DNA of 42,669 nt from contig VGGQ01000005.1 in NCBI GenBank assembly GCA_016868535.1, forward strand, positions 1 to 42,669, given 5' to 3'. Within the stretch, counting starts at the first letter, position 1. Each line of letters starts with the position of its first letter. The translations under genes and the position numbers were made by a program. This document shows, one piece after another, positions 20,476 through 30,302 of this stretch. Under the pieces are notes generated by a model. It made no database searches. It was not told where the DNA came from and was given only the letters and a program-made list of their open reading frames with translations. The DNA comes from Bacteroidota bacterium. Its GTDB lineage: Bacteria; Bacteroidota; Bacteroidia; NS11-12g; UBA955.

Positions 20476-21935
20476 CATTTGCCTTAGAACATATCATCAA
20501 CAGGCTTCAATCATCCAAAGTTATAGGGCAAAGCGACATTGCCATCAGCGGCGTTTGCATTGATAGCCGAAAGGCGGAGGAAGGCTTTTTATATGCTGCC
20601 ATACCCGGCATGCATGCAGATGGCCACGATTTCATTCAAAAAGCCATTGAAAACGGAGCGACCGCCATTCTCGCAAACAGAATTGACAATCCACAAACCG
20701 GCGTGACCTATATACAGGTGAACGATGTGCCAGAATCCATGGGCATTGCCTGCCACCTCTTTTACGGCGAACCAACAAAGACTTTGAAACTTGTGGGCAC
20801 GACCGGAACCAATGGAAAAACTACTGTCAGCACCCTGCTGTTTGAGTTGTATACCTCCATGGGTTACCGCTGCGGGCTGGTATCGACTGTGGAAAACAGA
20901 ATTGGAAACGAAATTATTCCCAGCACACACACCACACCCGATACGGCAGAGCTGAACGCAATGCTGGCGCAGATGGTGGAAGCTGGCTGCGACTATTGCT
21001 TCATGGAATGCAGTTCTCATGCCATACATCAGCGCCGTATTGCCGGCCTGGAATTTACAGGTGCCGTATTTACCAACCTCACCCACGACCACCTAGATTA
21101 CCATAAAACCTTTGATAATTACCTAAAGGCCAAAAAACAATTTTTTAATGAGTTGCCCTCAACTGCCTGGGCTCTCACCAACAAAGACGACCGCAATGGT
21201 ATGGTAATGCTGCAAAATACCAAAGCAACGCGCTACACCTATGCAATGAAGAGCGGTGCAGATTTTACCGTAAAAATTCTGGAAAGTGATTTTCAGGGTA
21301 TGAAGCTGAAACTCGATGGAAAGGAAGCCTGGGTAAATCTGGTGGGGGCATTCAATGCATATAACCTCGCTGCTGTATACGGTGCAGCGTTTCTGCTTAC
21401 CTCAGAGGAAGAAAACATTATACTACCGCTCACCAGAGTCGGCAGGGTAAATGGCCGTTTTGAAGCCATAAACGGCCCTGAAAGGGTTACCGCCATTGTG
21501 GATTACGCACATACCCCCGATGCATTGGAAAATGTTATCAAAACCATTAACGACATCAGAGGTAACCATGCCCAGCTTATAACTGTGGTGGGCTGCGGCG
21601 GAAACCGGGATGCGGCAAAAAGACCAGAAATGGGGAAAATTGCTGCTAGACTCAGCAGTAAAGTCATCTTCACCAGCGACAATCCTAGGGGTGAAAATCC
21701 GGAGACCATTATTGAGCAAATGGAAGCTGGCGTAGAAGGACAGTACTACAAAAAACTGCTGAAAATCACCGACCGAAAAGAAGCCATCCACACAGCAGTC
21801 ATGCTGGCAGCGCCCGGTGATGTAATCCTGATTGCAGGCAAAGGTCATGAAACCTACCAAGAAATACAGGGTGTAAAACACCCATTTGACGATAAAGCCA
21901 TTGTAAGATCCATTTTTAACCAAAACAACGGATAA
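20472..21935 (+). CDS. murE: UDP-N-acetylmuramoyl-L-alanyl-D-glutamate--2,6-diaminopimelate ligase MurE
   Basis: 487 aa; VGTTGTNGKTTV, ECSSHAIHQ, NLTHDHLDYH, and the DNPR motif (TSDNPRGENP) associated with meso-DAP specificity. TTG start overlapping the ftsI stop. Confidence 0.96.
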   Translation: MTFALEHIINRLQSSKVIGQSDIAISGVCIDSRKAEEGFLYAAIPGMHADGHDFIQKAIENGATAILANRIDNPQTGVTYIQVNDVPESMGIACHLFYGEPTKTLKLVGTTGTNGKTTVSTLLFELYTSMGYRCGLVSTVENRIGNEIIPSTHTTPDTAELNAMLAQMVEAGCDYCFMECSSHAIHQRRIAGLEFTGAVFTNLTHDHLDYHKTFDNYLKAKKQFFNELPSTAWALTNKDDRNGMVMLQNTKATRYTYAMKSGADFTVKILESDFQGMKLKLDGKEAWVNLVGAFNAYNLAAVYGAAFLLTSEEENIILPLTRVGRVNGRFEAINGPERVTAIVDYAHTPDALENVIKTINDIRGNHAQLITVVGCGGNRDAAKRPEMGKIAARLSSKVIFTSDNPRGENPETIIEQMEAGVEGQYYKKLLKITDRKEAIHTAVMLAAPGDVILIAGKGHETYQEIQGVKHPFDDKAIVRSIFNQNNG

Positions 21936-23068
21936 TGTTATACTACTTATTCAAATACCTAGACAACCTCAATGTTTCCGGAGCTGGTGTATTTCAATAT
22001 ATCTCCTTCAGGGCAAGCATGGCGGGAATTCTTAGCCTGTTTATTGCATTACTGATTGGCAAACGCATTATTCTCTGGTTGCAAAGACAACAGATTGGGG
22101 AAGAAATACGCGACTTAGGACTGGAAGGTCAGCTGCAGAAGAAAGGCACACCCACCATGGGCGGTATCATCATTTTGCTGGCCATCATCATTCCCACACT
22201 GCTGCTGGCAAGGATTGACAATGTTTACGTCATACTGATGGTAGTGAGTACCGCCTGGATGGGAACAATCGGCGCAGTGGATGACTATATCAAAGTTTTC
22301 AAAAAGAATAAGAAAGGCATGAAAGCCACCACCAAGCTTATTGGCCAGCTTCTGCTGGGCGTGGTCATTGCTGTGGTTATTGACTATACGCATAGCAGTG
22401 CTAACATTCCGCTGGAAACCAATCTGCCCGTTACCAGCCACCGATTAAACTATTCAATCCTGATACCCGGTGAAAACAATGCCTGGTTCATTTTCATGCC
22501 CGTTATCGTATTCATTTGTATGGCAGTCACCAACGCGGTCAACCTCACGGACGGCATCGACGGGCTGGCAGCCGGCACCACAGCCATTGTAGGCCTCGGA
22601 CTCGGGTTACTGGCCTATGCCGCGGGCAACATCAAACTAGCCGAATACCTCAACATCATTTACGTTCCTCAGAGCGGTGAAGTGGTGGTATTTCTGGCTG
22701 CCGTCATAGGCGCCTGCCTCGGATTCCTTTGGTACAATGGTTTTCCCGCTCAGGTATTTATGGGAGATACCGGCAGTATGGCGCTGGGCGGAGCAATTGC
22801 CGCGGTGGCCATTATCATCAAAATGGAACTGCTCATCCCCATTCTGTGCGGGGCTTTCTTTGCCGAAAGCCTCAGCGTGGTATTACAGGTGAGCTGGTTT
22901 AAATATACCAAGAAAAAATATGGTGAGGGCCGCAGGATTTTTCTGATGAGTCCACTCCACCATCATTTCCAGAAACTCAATATCCCTGAAAGTAAAATCA
23001 CCCTTCGTTTCTGGCTGGTTACCATAATACTGGTTCTCATTTCCATTGCATTGCTGAAACTGCGTTGA
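21935..23068 (+). CDS. mraY: Phospho-N-acetylmuramoyl-pentapeptide-transferase MraY
   Basis: 377 aa polytopic; GTPTMGG, DDYIKVFKKNKKGM, NLTDGIDGLAAG, FMGDTGSMALGG, PLHHHFQ. Confidence 0.97.
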   Translation: MLYYLFKYLDNLNVSGAGVFQYISFRASMAGILSLFIALLIGKRIILWLQRQQIGEEIRDLGLEGQLQKKGTPTMGGIIILLAIIIPTLLLARIDNVYVILMVVSTAWMGTIGAVDDYIKVFKKNKKGMKATTKLIGQLLLGVVIAVVIDYTHSSANIPLETNLPVTSHRLNYSILIPGENNAWFIFMPVIVFICMAVTNAVNLTDGIDGLAAGTTAIVGLGLGLLAYAAGNIKLAEYLNIIYVPQSGEVVVFLAAVIGACLGFLWYNGFPAQVFMGDTGSMALGGAIAAVAIIIKMELLIPILCGAFFAESLSVVLQVSWFKYTKKKYGEGRRIFLMSPLHHHFQKLNIPESKITLRFWLVTIILVLISIALLKLR

Positions 23069-24402
23069 ATAGGAAACTTGTCATATTGGGAGCAGGCGAA
23101 TCAGGCACAGGGACTGCCGTTTTGGCCAAAGCCAGAGGGTGGGATGTATTTGTTTCCGATATGGGCAAGATTGCAGAAAAGTATCGCCACGAACTGGAGA
23201 AAATCGGGGTGCGCTGGGAAGAAGGGAAGCATACGGAATCCGAAATACTGTCTGCCGATGAAATAGTAAAAAGCCCGGGTATTCCAGATAAAGCAGCTAT
23301 GGTAAAGGCCGCTGTCAATAAAGGCATTCCCGTTATTTCCGAAATTGAATTTGCCGGACGCTACACCGATGCCAAAATGGTATGCATAAGCGGAACCAAT
23401 GGCAAAACCACCACTACACTTCTTACGCACCATATTCTTAAAAACGCCGGGCTCAATGTGGGTCTGGGCGGAAATATCGGAAAAAGCTTTGCCCGACAGG
23501 TGGCCGAAGAAAGACATGATATTTATGTACTGGAGGTGAGCAGTTTTCAGCTCGATGGCAATTTCAACTTCCGTTCACACATTTCAGTCCTTACCAATAT
23601 TACACCCGATCATCTTGACAGGTACGAATACAAACTGGAACTTTATGCCGCAAGCAAATTCAGACTCACCCGCAATCACCAGTCATCCGATTATTTCATC
23701 TACTGCGCAGACGATCCCATCAGCATGCAGTATTTCAGGATGAAGATGGGAGAGGCCACTGCCCTGCCAATATCCGTTACAAAAACCTGTAATCCGGGCG
23801 CTTACACAAAAAACAACACACTATTTATTAATAACAACAAACAAACAATGACAATCAATATGGAAGAAATCTCACTGCGTGGAATTCACAACACGTACAA
23901 CAGCATGGCCGCCGCCGTAGTGGCCAGCCTTCTTGACGTTCGTAAAGAAACCATTCGCGAAAGCCTTTGTAACTTTCAGAATGCGGAACACCGTCTAGAG
24001 CATGTAAACCGCGTCAATGGTGTGGAATACATCAACGACTCCAAAGCTACCAACGTAAACAGCGCGTGGTATGCCCTTGAAAGCATGGACAAGCCCGTAG
24101 TATGGATTGCCGGAGGGGTAGACAAAGGGAACAACTACAAGGAACTCAAGTCACTTGTGAAGGAGAAAGTAAAGTACATCATCTGTCTTGGCCTTGATAA
24201 CATAAAAATACACCAAGCTTTCCAGGATGACGTGGATATGATTATTAACACAGGCAGTGCCAAAGAAGCAGTTCATGTAGCCAGCCGTCTTGCCCAAAAG
24301 GGCGATTGCGTATTGCTTTCACCTGCCTGCGCAAGTTTCGATCTTTTTGAAAACTACGAAGATCGCGGCAGACAATTTAAAGAAGCCGTAAGAAACCTGT
24401 AA
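23065..24402 (+). CDS. murD: UDP-N-acetylmuramoylalanine--D-glutamate ligase MurD
   Basis: 445 aa; ISGTNGKTTTTLL, LEVSSFQLDG, NITPDHLDRY, AEHRLEHV, INDSKATNVNS. TTG start overlapping the mraY stop. Confidence 0.96.
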   Translation: MNRKLVILGAGESGTGTAVLAKARGWDVFVSDMGKIAEKYRHELEKIGVRWEEGKHTESEILSADEIVKSPGIPDKAAMVKAAVNKGIPVISEIEFAGRYTDAKMVCISGTNGKTTTTLLTHHILKNAGLNVGLGGNIGKSFARQVAEERHDIYVLEVSSFQLDGNFNFRSHISVLTNITPDHLDRYEYKLELYAASKFRLTRNHQSSDYFIYCADDPISMQYFRMKMGEATALPISVTKTCNPGAYTKNNTLFINNNKQTMTINMEEISLRGIHNTYNSMAAAVVASLLDVRKETIRESLCNFQNAEHRLEHVNRVNGVEYINDSKATNVNSAWYALESMDKPVVWIAGGVDKGNNYKELKSLVKEKVKYIICLGLDNIKIHQAFQDDVDMIINTGSAKEAVHVASRLAQKGDCVLLSPACASFDLFENYEDRGRQFKEAVRNL

Positions 24403-24405
24403 TCG

Positions 24406-25584
24406 ATGAGCGCAGAAGGCAACAAATTTAGCAAAATTTTTCGCGGTGACCCTTGGATATGGGCCATTGTGATTATCCTATCACTTGTGGGTATACTGGC
24501 CGTATACAGCTCCACCGGCGGCCTTGCTTTCAGCAAACAGGGCGGCAATACCGAATTCTACTTTCTGCGCCACACCGGTTTTCTGCTTATCGGATTCGGA
24601 TTTTTGTATCTCTGTCATCTCATCAATTACCAATACTTTTCAAGACTCTCGCAGCTTTTCATATGGATCTCCATTATTTTATTGGTAGTAACCCTCGCTG
24701 TGGGCAGTGAAATCAACAATGCTACACGGGTATTGCCTATTCCGGGACTGGGTATCACCTTCCAGACCAGTGACATGGCCAAATTGTTTCTTATCATGTA
24801 CATAGCACGCTATCTCAGCAAAAAGCAGGAGGAAATTGACAGCTTCAAGGTTTTCCGGAATATCCTGCTGGTGATCATCATTGTAGTAACTTTGATTGCA
24901 CCCGAAAACCTCAGTACCGCATTACTGGTATTTGTTACCTGCTGCCTTTTGCTGTATATCGGGCGTATCAACTTCAAGTACCTCGCGTTGCTTGGTTTTG
25001 CCGGCGCTACGGCCATTACTTTACTGGTGGTTATTCTGCTCAATATCAATGTTGACAATGTTGACAATATGAGCAACAGCCGTATACCAACATGGAAAAA
25101 GCGAATTGAAACTTTCACAGGCAAAGACAGTGGTGAAAGCAACTACCAGCAGCTGCAATCCAAGATAGCCGTAGCTACGGGTGGTATTTTTGGAAAAGGA
25201 CCGGGTAACAGCACACAGCGCAATTACCTACCCCACCCCTATTCAGATTTTATTTATGCCATCATTATGGAAGAATATGGTTTTGTAGGCGGCGCCGGCA
25301 TGGCATTGCTATTTCTAATTCTGATTTTCCGGTGTATTAGAATTGTGGTTGAAAGCCCCAAAGCATTTGGGGCATTGCTGGCCCTGGGATTGTGCCTTAG
25401 CATAAGCTTTCAGGCCTTTGTAAACATGGGCGTAGCCGTGGGTATGCTGCCTGTAACCGGCTTAACCATTCCCTTGGTGAGTATGGGTGGAACCAGCCTA
25501 ATATTTAACAGCATAGCTTTTGGGGTAATCTTAAGCGTAAGCAGAACCATCAAAGAAGAAAAAGAAAAACTGAATGCAGCGTAA
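24406..25584 (+). CDS. ftsW: Peptidoglycan polymerase FtsW (SEDS family)
   Basis: 392 aa polytopic; GITFQTSDMAKL, LPHPYSDFIYAIIMEEYGFVGG, VNMGVAVGMLPVTGLTIPLVSMGGTS. Confidence 0.95.
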   Translation: MSAEGNKFSKIFRGDPWIWAIVIILSLVGILAVYSSTGGLAFSKQGGNTEFYFLRHTGFLLIGFGFLYLCHLINYQYFSRLSQLFIWISIILLVVTLAVGSEINNATRVLPIPGLGITFQTSDMAKLFLIMYIARYLSKKQEEIDSFKVFRNILLVIIIVVTLIAPENLSTALLVFVTCCLLLYIGRINFKYLALLGFAGATAITLLVVILLNINVDNVDNMSNSRIPTWKKRIETFTGKDSGESNYQQLQSKIAVATGGIFGKGPGNSTQRNYLPHPYSDFIYAIIMEEYGFVGGAGMALLFLILIFRCIRIVVESPKAFGALLALGLCLSISFQAFVNMGVAVGMLPVTGLTIPLVSMGGTSLIFNSIAFGVILSVSRTIKEEKEKLNAA

Positions 25585-26653
25585 GTTCCTCATATCGGGT
25601 GGTGGCACAGGCGGACACATTTTCCCGGCTGTGGCTGTTGCACGGCAGCTACAGAAGGAATACCACGGCTGTGAAATCCTTTTTGTAGGTGCCAGCGACC
25701 GCATGGAAATGGAAAAAGTTCCGCAGGAAGGCTACAGAATCATTGGGCTGGATGTGATGGGACTTAAAAGAGCCATCAACCCCATGAATCTGCTGGTACT
25801 GTGGAAATTCATAAAGGCTTATTTCAAGTCCAAGAGGATTGTCATAGAATTTAATCCCGACTGTGTTATAGGCACAGGCGGCTATGCCAGCCTTGCCGTT
25901 TTGTATGCAGCATCGGGTATGGGTAAAAAAACCTTGATATGGGAAGGGAATGGCTATGCAGGCCTTACCAACAAACTGCTTGCAAAACGGGTCAATATCA
26001 TCTGCACAGGCTTCCCTGATATGGAAATGGTTTTTCCCAGAGAAAAAGTTCGGTTTACCGGCAACCCGGTTCGGGAAAGCCTCTATAATATAAGAAATAA
26101 AAACGAATCCTGCAAATTTTTCGGACTAAATCCGGACAAGCCCGTACTCTTGATAACCGGCGGTAGCCTTGGTGCCAGAAGCATTAACCTCGCCATGCAG
26201 CGAGGCCTTGAAAAACTGGCTGAAGCGGGTATTCAGGCAATATGGCAGACCGGAAAAAACTTTCATGCAGAAACCGGAGGCAAAACCGGCATACTTGCCA
26301 TGCCTTTTGTAAGAGAAATGGAATACGCCTATGGTGCTGCCGACCTGGTGGTTTCCAGGGCAGGAGCCCTCAGCATGTCGGAAATTGCCGTTTGCGGCAA
26401 GCCTGCGCTGCTAATTCCCTCTCCAAACGTAACAGACGATCACCAGACTAAAAATGCCATGCGGTTCAGCAAACTCGGTGCATCAGCACAGCTAAAAGAT
26501 GCCGATGCCATGGATTCGCTGGTGAATACCGCCATAGACATACTGCAAAATCAGGTTTTGAGAGATAAAATGCGGGCAACACTGGCAGAACTGGCCCGCC
26601 CTCATGCTACAGTATCCATTGTATCCGAAATTAAAAAACTCATAAAAACATGA
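25574..26653 (+). CDS. murG: UDP-N-acetylglucosamine--N-acetylmuramyl-(pentapeptide) pyrophosphoryl-undecaprenol GlcNAc transferase MurG
   Basis: 359 aa; ISGGGTGGHIFPAVAVA, GTGGYAS, ITGGSLGARSIN, SRAGALSMSEIAVCGKPALLIPSPNVTDDHQTKNA. Confidence 0.97.
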   Translation: MQRKFLISGGGTGGHIFPAVAVARQLQKEYHGCEILFVGASDRMEMEKVPQEGYRIIGLDVMGLKRAINPMNLLVLWKFIKAYFKSKRIVIEFNPDCVIGTGGYASLAVLYAASGMGKKTLIWEGNGYAGLTNKLLAKRVNIICTGFPDMEMVFPREKVRFTGNPVRESLYNIRNKNESCKFFGLNPDKPVLLITGGSLGARSINLAMQRGLEKLAEAGIQAIWQTGKNFHAETGGKTGILAMPFVREMEYAYGAADLVVSRAGALSMSEIAVCGKPALLIPSPNVTDDHQTKNAMRFSKLGASAQLKDADAMDSLVNTAIDILQNQVLRDKMRATLAELARPHATVSIVSEIKKLIKT

Positions 26654-28065
26654 ACCTGAGCGAAATTAAATACGCATACTTTTTAGGCATTGGTGGCATT
26701 GGCATGAGTGCTATTGCCAGGTACCTAAATTCTTGCGGCATTGAAGTCTCGGGCTATGACAAAACAACCTCAGAACTTACGGATTCGCTGCAGAAAGAAG
26801 GGATAAACATAACTTTCGAAGACAGCGTAGCAACATTGCCGACATGCCTGAAAACTGCACCACAATCGATGCTTCTTGTATACACACCCGCAATTCCAGC
26901 CAATCATGTTCAGCTGAATAATCTTCGCAAAAGCGGCCACACATTGTATAAACGGAGCGAGGTTCTGGGAATAATCAGCAAGGATGCGTTTTGCATAGCA
27001 GTGGCCGGGACCCACGGAAAAACCACCACCTCAACACTTATCGCGCACATGTTGCATGAGTGCAATATCAATTTTACCGCTTTTTTAGGAGGTATTTCGA
27101 CCAATTACAGCACCAATTACATACAACATACAACAGGCAGAGATATTTTCCCCGACAAACCTGTTATTGTTTTAGAGGCAGATGAATTTGACAGAAGTTT
27201 CCACAGGCTGAATCCTGATATCGCCATCATAACGGCCATCGATCCCGATCATCTGGATATTTATGAAAACGAAGAAGCCTTCCGCGAGGCGTTTCGCATT
27301 TTTGCCGGTAAGATTAAAACGGGCGGGCAACTCATTTATCACCGTTCACTAAAGGGAACCCGGCCTGAGCATGTCCGGAGCATGGCATACGGAACCCACG
27401 CGACCGGTGTTCCATCCGTGGCCTGCGAAAACATCATAACTTCCGGCGATGCATTTTATTTTGATATTATAATTTCGGATGAACACACACAGAAAACCCT
27501 GCCCGGCTGGCAGTCAGGACTACCCGGTTTTCATAACGTAGAGAATGCCACCGCCGCAGTGGCTGCATGCCTAGTTCTGCCGGGCTTACAGGAAGATGAA
27601 TTGCGCAGAGGTGTATGTTCCTATCGCGGGGCTAAACGCCGTTTTGAGTATGTAGTAAAAACACCTGATTACGTGGTTATTGATGATTACGCCCACCATC
27701 CGCAGGAATTAAATGCCATTATAGGTTCGATAAAGGAACTATACCCTGGCAGAACTGTCACCGGTATATTCCAGCCACACCTGTTCACCCGAACACGCGA
27801 TTTTGCCGATGGTTTCGCCGAAAGCCTGGATAAGCTTGACAACCCCATTCTGCTAAACATTTATCCTGCAAGAGAATTGCCCATACCCGGTATTACCTCT
27901 GACTGGTTGTTGGGAAAAATGAAAAATCCGTCAAAAAAACGAATGGAAAACAAGGAAGTAATTGAATTTATAAAATGCACAAAACCATCTCTTTTATTGA
28001 TACTGGGAGCCGGAGACATAGACAGAATCGTTCCTGTAATCAAAGAAATATACAATGGGATTTAA
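26650..28065 (+). CDS. murC: UDP-N-acetylmuramate--L-alanine ligase MurC
   Basis: 471 aa; LGIGGIGMSAIARYL, VAGTHGKTTTSTLIAHML, EADEFDRSF, DPDHLDIY, VIDDYAHHPQEL. Confidence 0.96.
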   Translation: MNLSEIKYAYFLGIGGIGMSAIARYLNSCGIEVSGYDKTTSELTDSLQKEGINITFEDSVATLPTCLKTAPQSMLLVYTPAIPANHVQLNNLRKSGHTLYKRSEVLGIISKDAFCIAVAGTHGKTTTSTLIAHMLHECNINFTAFLGGISTNYSTNYIQHTTGRDIFPDKPVIVLEADEFDRSFHRLNPDIAIITAIDPDHLDIYENEEAFREAFRIFAGKIKTGGQLIYHRSLKGTRPEHVRSMAYGTHATGVPSVACENIITSGDAFYFDIIISDEHTQKTLPGWQSGLPGFHNVENATAAVAACLVLPGLQEDELRRGVCSYRGAKRRFEYVVKTPDYVVIDDYAHHPQELNAIIGSIKELYPGRTVTGIFQPHLFTRTRDFADGFAESLDKLDNPILLNIYPARELPIPGITSDWLLGKMKNPSKKRMENKEVIEFIKCTKPSLLLILGAGDIDRIVPVIKEIYNGI

Positions 28066-28864
28066 ATTTGAAGATATTAGCAAATCCAGGGTCTGGCTAT
28101 TCAGTATACTGTTAGGGCTGCTTATCACGCTTTTTGCAGTATGGGATGCGCTTAAATATGCAGGGAAAAACAGAAATATCGAAAAGATTGACATAGCCAT
28201 TCTGCCCGATAGTGGCATTTTTTTCCTCAACGAGCAGGATATATTTAACATTGTAAACCGCACATACGGAAATCCTCAGGGGAAAGCAGCGTCGCAGGTC
28301 TCACTCACCAAGCTTGAAACCACGCTCAAATCTATGCCCTACATTCAATCATCGCAAGTATACATAAGCCTTGATGGCGTTATGAAAATACAAATTGTGC
28401 AACGCAAACCGATTGTAAGGGTAACCAATATTGCAGGAGAAACCTATTTCTTGGATACGGCAGGATATAAAATACCCTATCGGGGCAACCATGCCCCGGA
28501 TGTGCTGCCAGCAACCGGAAATATCACAGAAAAACTGGCAGAATCAGCAAAGGCAAAATTGTCATCGCTGAAAACATTGCTGAAGCTGGCTAGGTATATT
28601 GATGCAAACCCGCTGTGGAACGCACAATTTGAACAATGCCATGTAGATAACTCTGGTGACCTGATCTTGGTTCCCCGCGTAGGAAGGCATAGCATTGTAC
28701 TGGGCGACGCCGAAAATCTACCCGAAAAGTTCGCAAACCTACGCCAGTTCTACGAGAAAGGCTTGCGCAATACAGGCTGGGATAAGTACCATACCATCAG
28801 CCTGAAGTACCGGGGGCAGATAGTAGGTGTCAAAAGTGTCAATATAACTGAACAGAAAAAATAA
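28055..28864 (+). CDS. ftsQ: Cell division protein FtsQ/DivIB
   Basis: 269 aa, one N-terminal TM, POTRA/FtsQ-like region (PYIQSSQVYISLDGVMKIQIVQRKPIVRV), between murC and ftsA. Confidence 0.88.
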   Translation: MGFKFEDISKSRVWLFSILLGLLITLFAVWDALKYAGKNRNIEKIDIAILPDSGIFFLNEQDIFNIVNRTYGNPQGKAASQVSLTKLETTLKSMPYIQSSQVYISLDGVMKIQIVQRKPIVRVTNIAGETYFLDTAGYKIPYRGNHAPDVLPATGNITEKLAESAKAKLSSLKTLLKLARYIDANPLWNAQFEQCHVDNSGDLILVPRVGRHSIVLGDAENLPEKFANLRQFYEKGLRNTGWDKYHTISLKYRGQIVGVKSVNITEQKK

Positions 28865-28868
28865 AACA

Positions 28869-30290
28869 ATGTCCAAAATGCAAAACACTAATACACAACA
28901 AACAGATATGGCCACAAAGAATGATATTATCGTAGGCCTCGACATTGGAACAACCAAGGTTTGCGCCATTGTCGGGCAATTGGCCGAGAACGGCAAAATT
29001 AACGTACTGGGAATGGGTAAAGCCGCCAGTGCGGGGGGTGTTTCAAGAGGCATGGTAGCCAATATCCGCAAAGCGGAAATTGCCATTCGCGAAGCGATAG
29101 AAGAGGCTCAGCGACAAAGCCAGGTGGCCATAAAAAACGTTTTCGTGGGTATAGCCGGCCACCACATACGCAGCATGCAGCACCGCGGCACACTGTCGAG
29201 GCGCAATTCATTTGAAGAAATCAAACAGGAAGAACTGGATAAACTGGAGCAGGAAATGCAGTACCTGGCACTTGAGCCGGGTGTGGAAATTCTGCATGTG
29301 CTGCCTCAAGATTACCGGATTGATGACGAAGATGGTGTTAAAGACCCTGTAGGCCGCATGGGAGTTCGAGTTGAGTGTAATTATCATATCATCACCGGAC
29401 AAACCGCAGCTGCCCGCCATATTTTCGAAGCCGTAAAACGCGCCGGACTGGAAGTAGCTGATTTGATTGTGGAGCCATATGCATCTGCATCGGCAGTACT
29501 TTCACAAGCCGAAATGGATGCCGGTGTAGCGTTGATTGACATCGGTGGCGGTACCACGGATATCTGCGTATTTGAAGATGGTTCCATACGCCACACTGCT
29601 ATCATTTCCATTGGCGGAGACCGCATTACCAAGGACCTGAAGGAAGCATTCGGTATTTTGCCCGAGCAGGCCGAAATCGTGAAAATAAATTACGGAAGCT
29701 GCTATCCTACAGAAAGCATGAAAAACGAAGTTGTGGTGGTACCGGGATTGCCCGGCAGAAAACCCAAGGAAATAAGCCGCTTTGCGATTGCGCAGGTGAT
29801 TCAGGCTCGCATGGAGGATATTATCGAACGCATCAATTATGAAATTGATATTTCGACCATGAAAAACCGCCTGGCCGGAGGTATTGTACTTACCGGCGGT
29901 GGTTCATCGCTGGCCAATATCACCCAGCTTGTTTCTTACCACACAGCCTTAGAAGTGCATATAGGCACGCCCGGACAGCGCCTGGGCAAAGGCATGGTCG
30001 ATGAAGTCAGGAACCCCATGTTTGCCACCGGAATAGGCCTGGTACTTCGCGGGTTTGAAAGCACTGCCAGATTTGACGTTCCCGAAAACACCCCTCTGGT
30101 GCGCGAAACGTTACAACCCGTGGCAGAAGCAACCGAAAACGTGGAGGAAACTCCCCAAACAGAAGAAAAAGCAACCGGAAAAACAGGATTATTTGGCGGA
30201 AACTGGGGAGGAAACTGGGGTAACGTTAAATTCATGAATGACATTAAAAACTGGATGAAGGACGGAGAGGATTTTACCAACGAATCATAA
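28869..30290 (+). CDS. ftsA: Cell division protein FtsA
   Basis: 473 aa; IVGLDIGTTKVCAIVG, GVALIDIGGGTTDICVFEDGSI, GGIVLTGGGSSL, C-terminal amphipathic-like segment FMNDIKNWMKD. Confidence 0.96.
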   Translation: MSKMQNTNTQQTDMATKNDIIVGLDIGTTKVCAIVGQLAENGKINVLGMGKAASAGGVSRGMVANIRKAEIAIREAIEEAQRQSQVAIKNVFVGIAGHHIRSMQHRGTLSRRNSFEEIKQEELDKLEQEMQYLALEPGVEILHVLPQDYRIDDEDGVKDPVGRMGVRVECNYHIITGQTAAARHIFEAVKRAGLEVADLIVEPYASASAVLSQAEMDAGVALIDIGGGTTDICVFEDGSIRHTAIISIGGDRITKDLKEAFGILPEQAEIVKINYGSCYPTESMKNEVVVVPGLPGRKPKEISRFAIAQVIQARMEDIIERINYEIDISTMKNRLAGGIVLTGGGSSLANITQLVSYHTALEVHIGTPGQRLGKGMVDEVRNPMFATGIGLVLRGFESTARFDVPENTPLVRETLQPVAEATENVEETPQTEEKATGKTGLFGGNWGGNWGNVKFMNDIKNWMKDGEDFTNES

Positions 30291-30302
30291 TACAGAAAGA
30301 AT

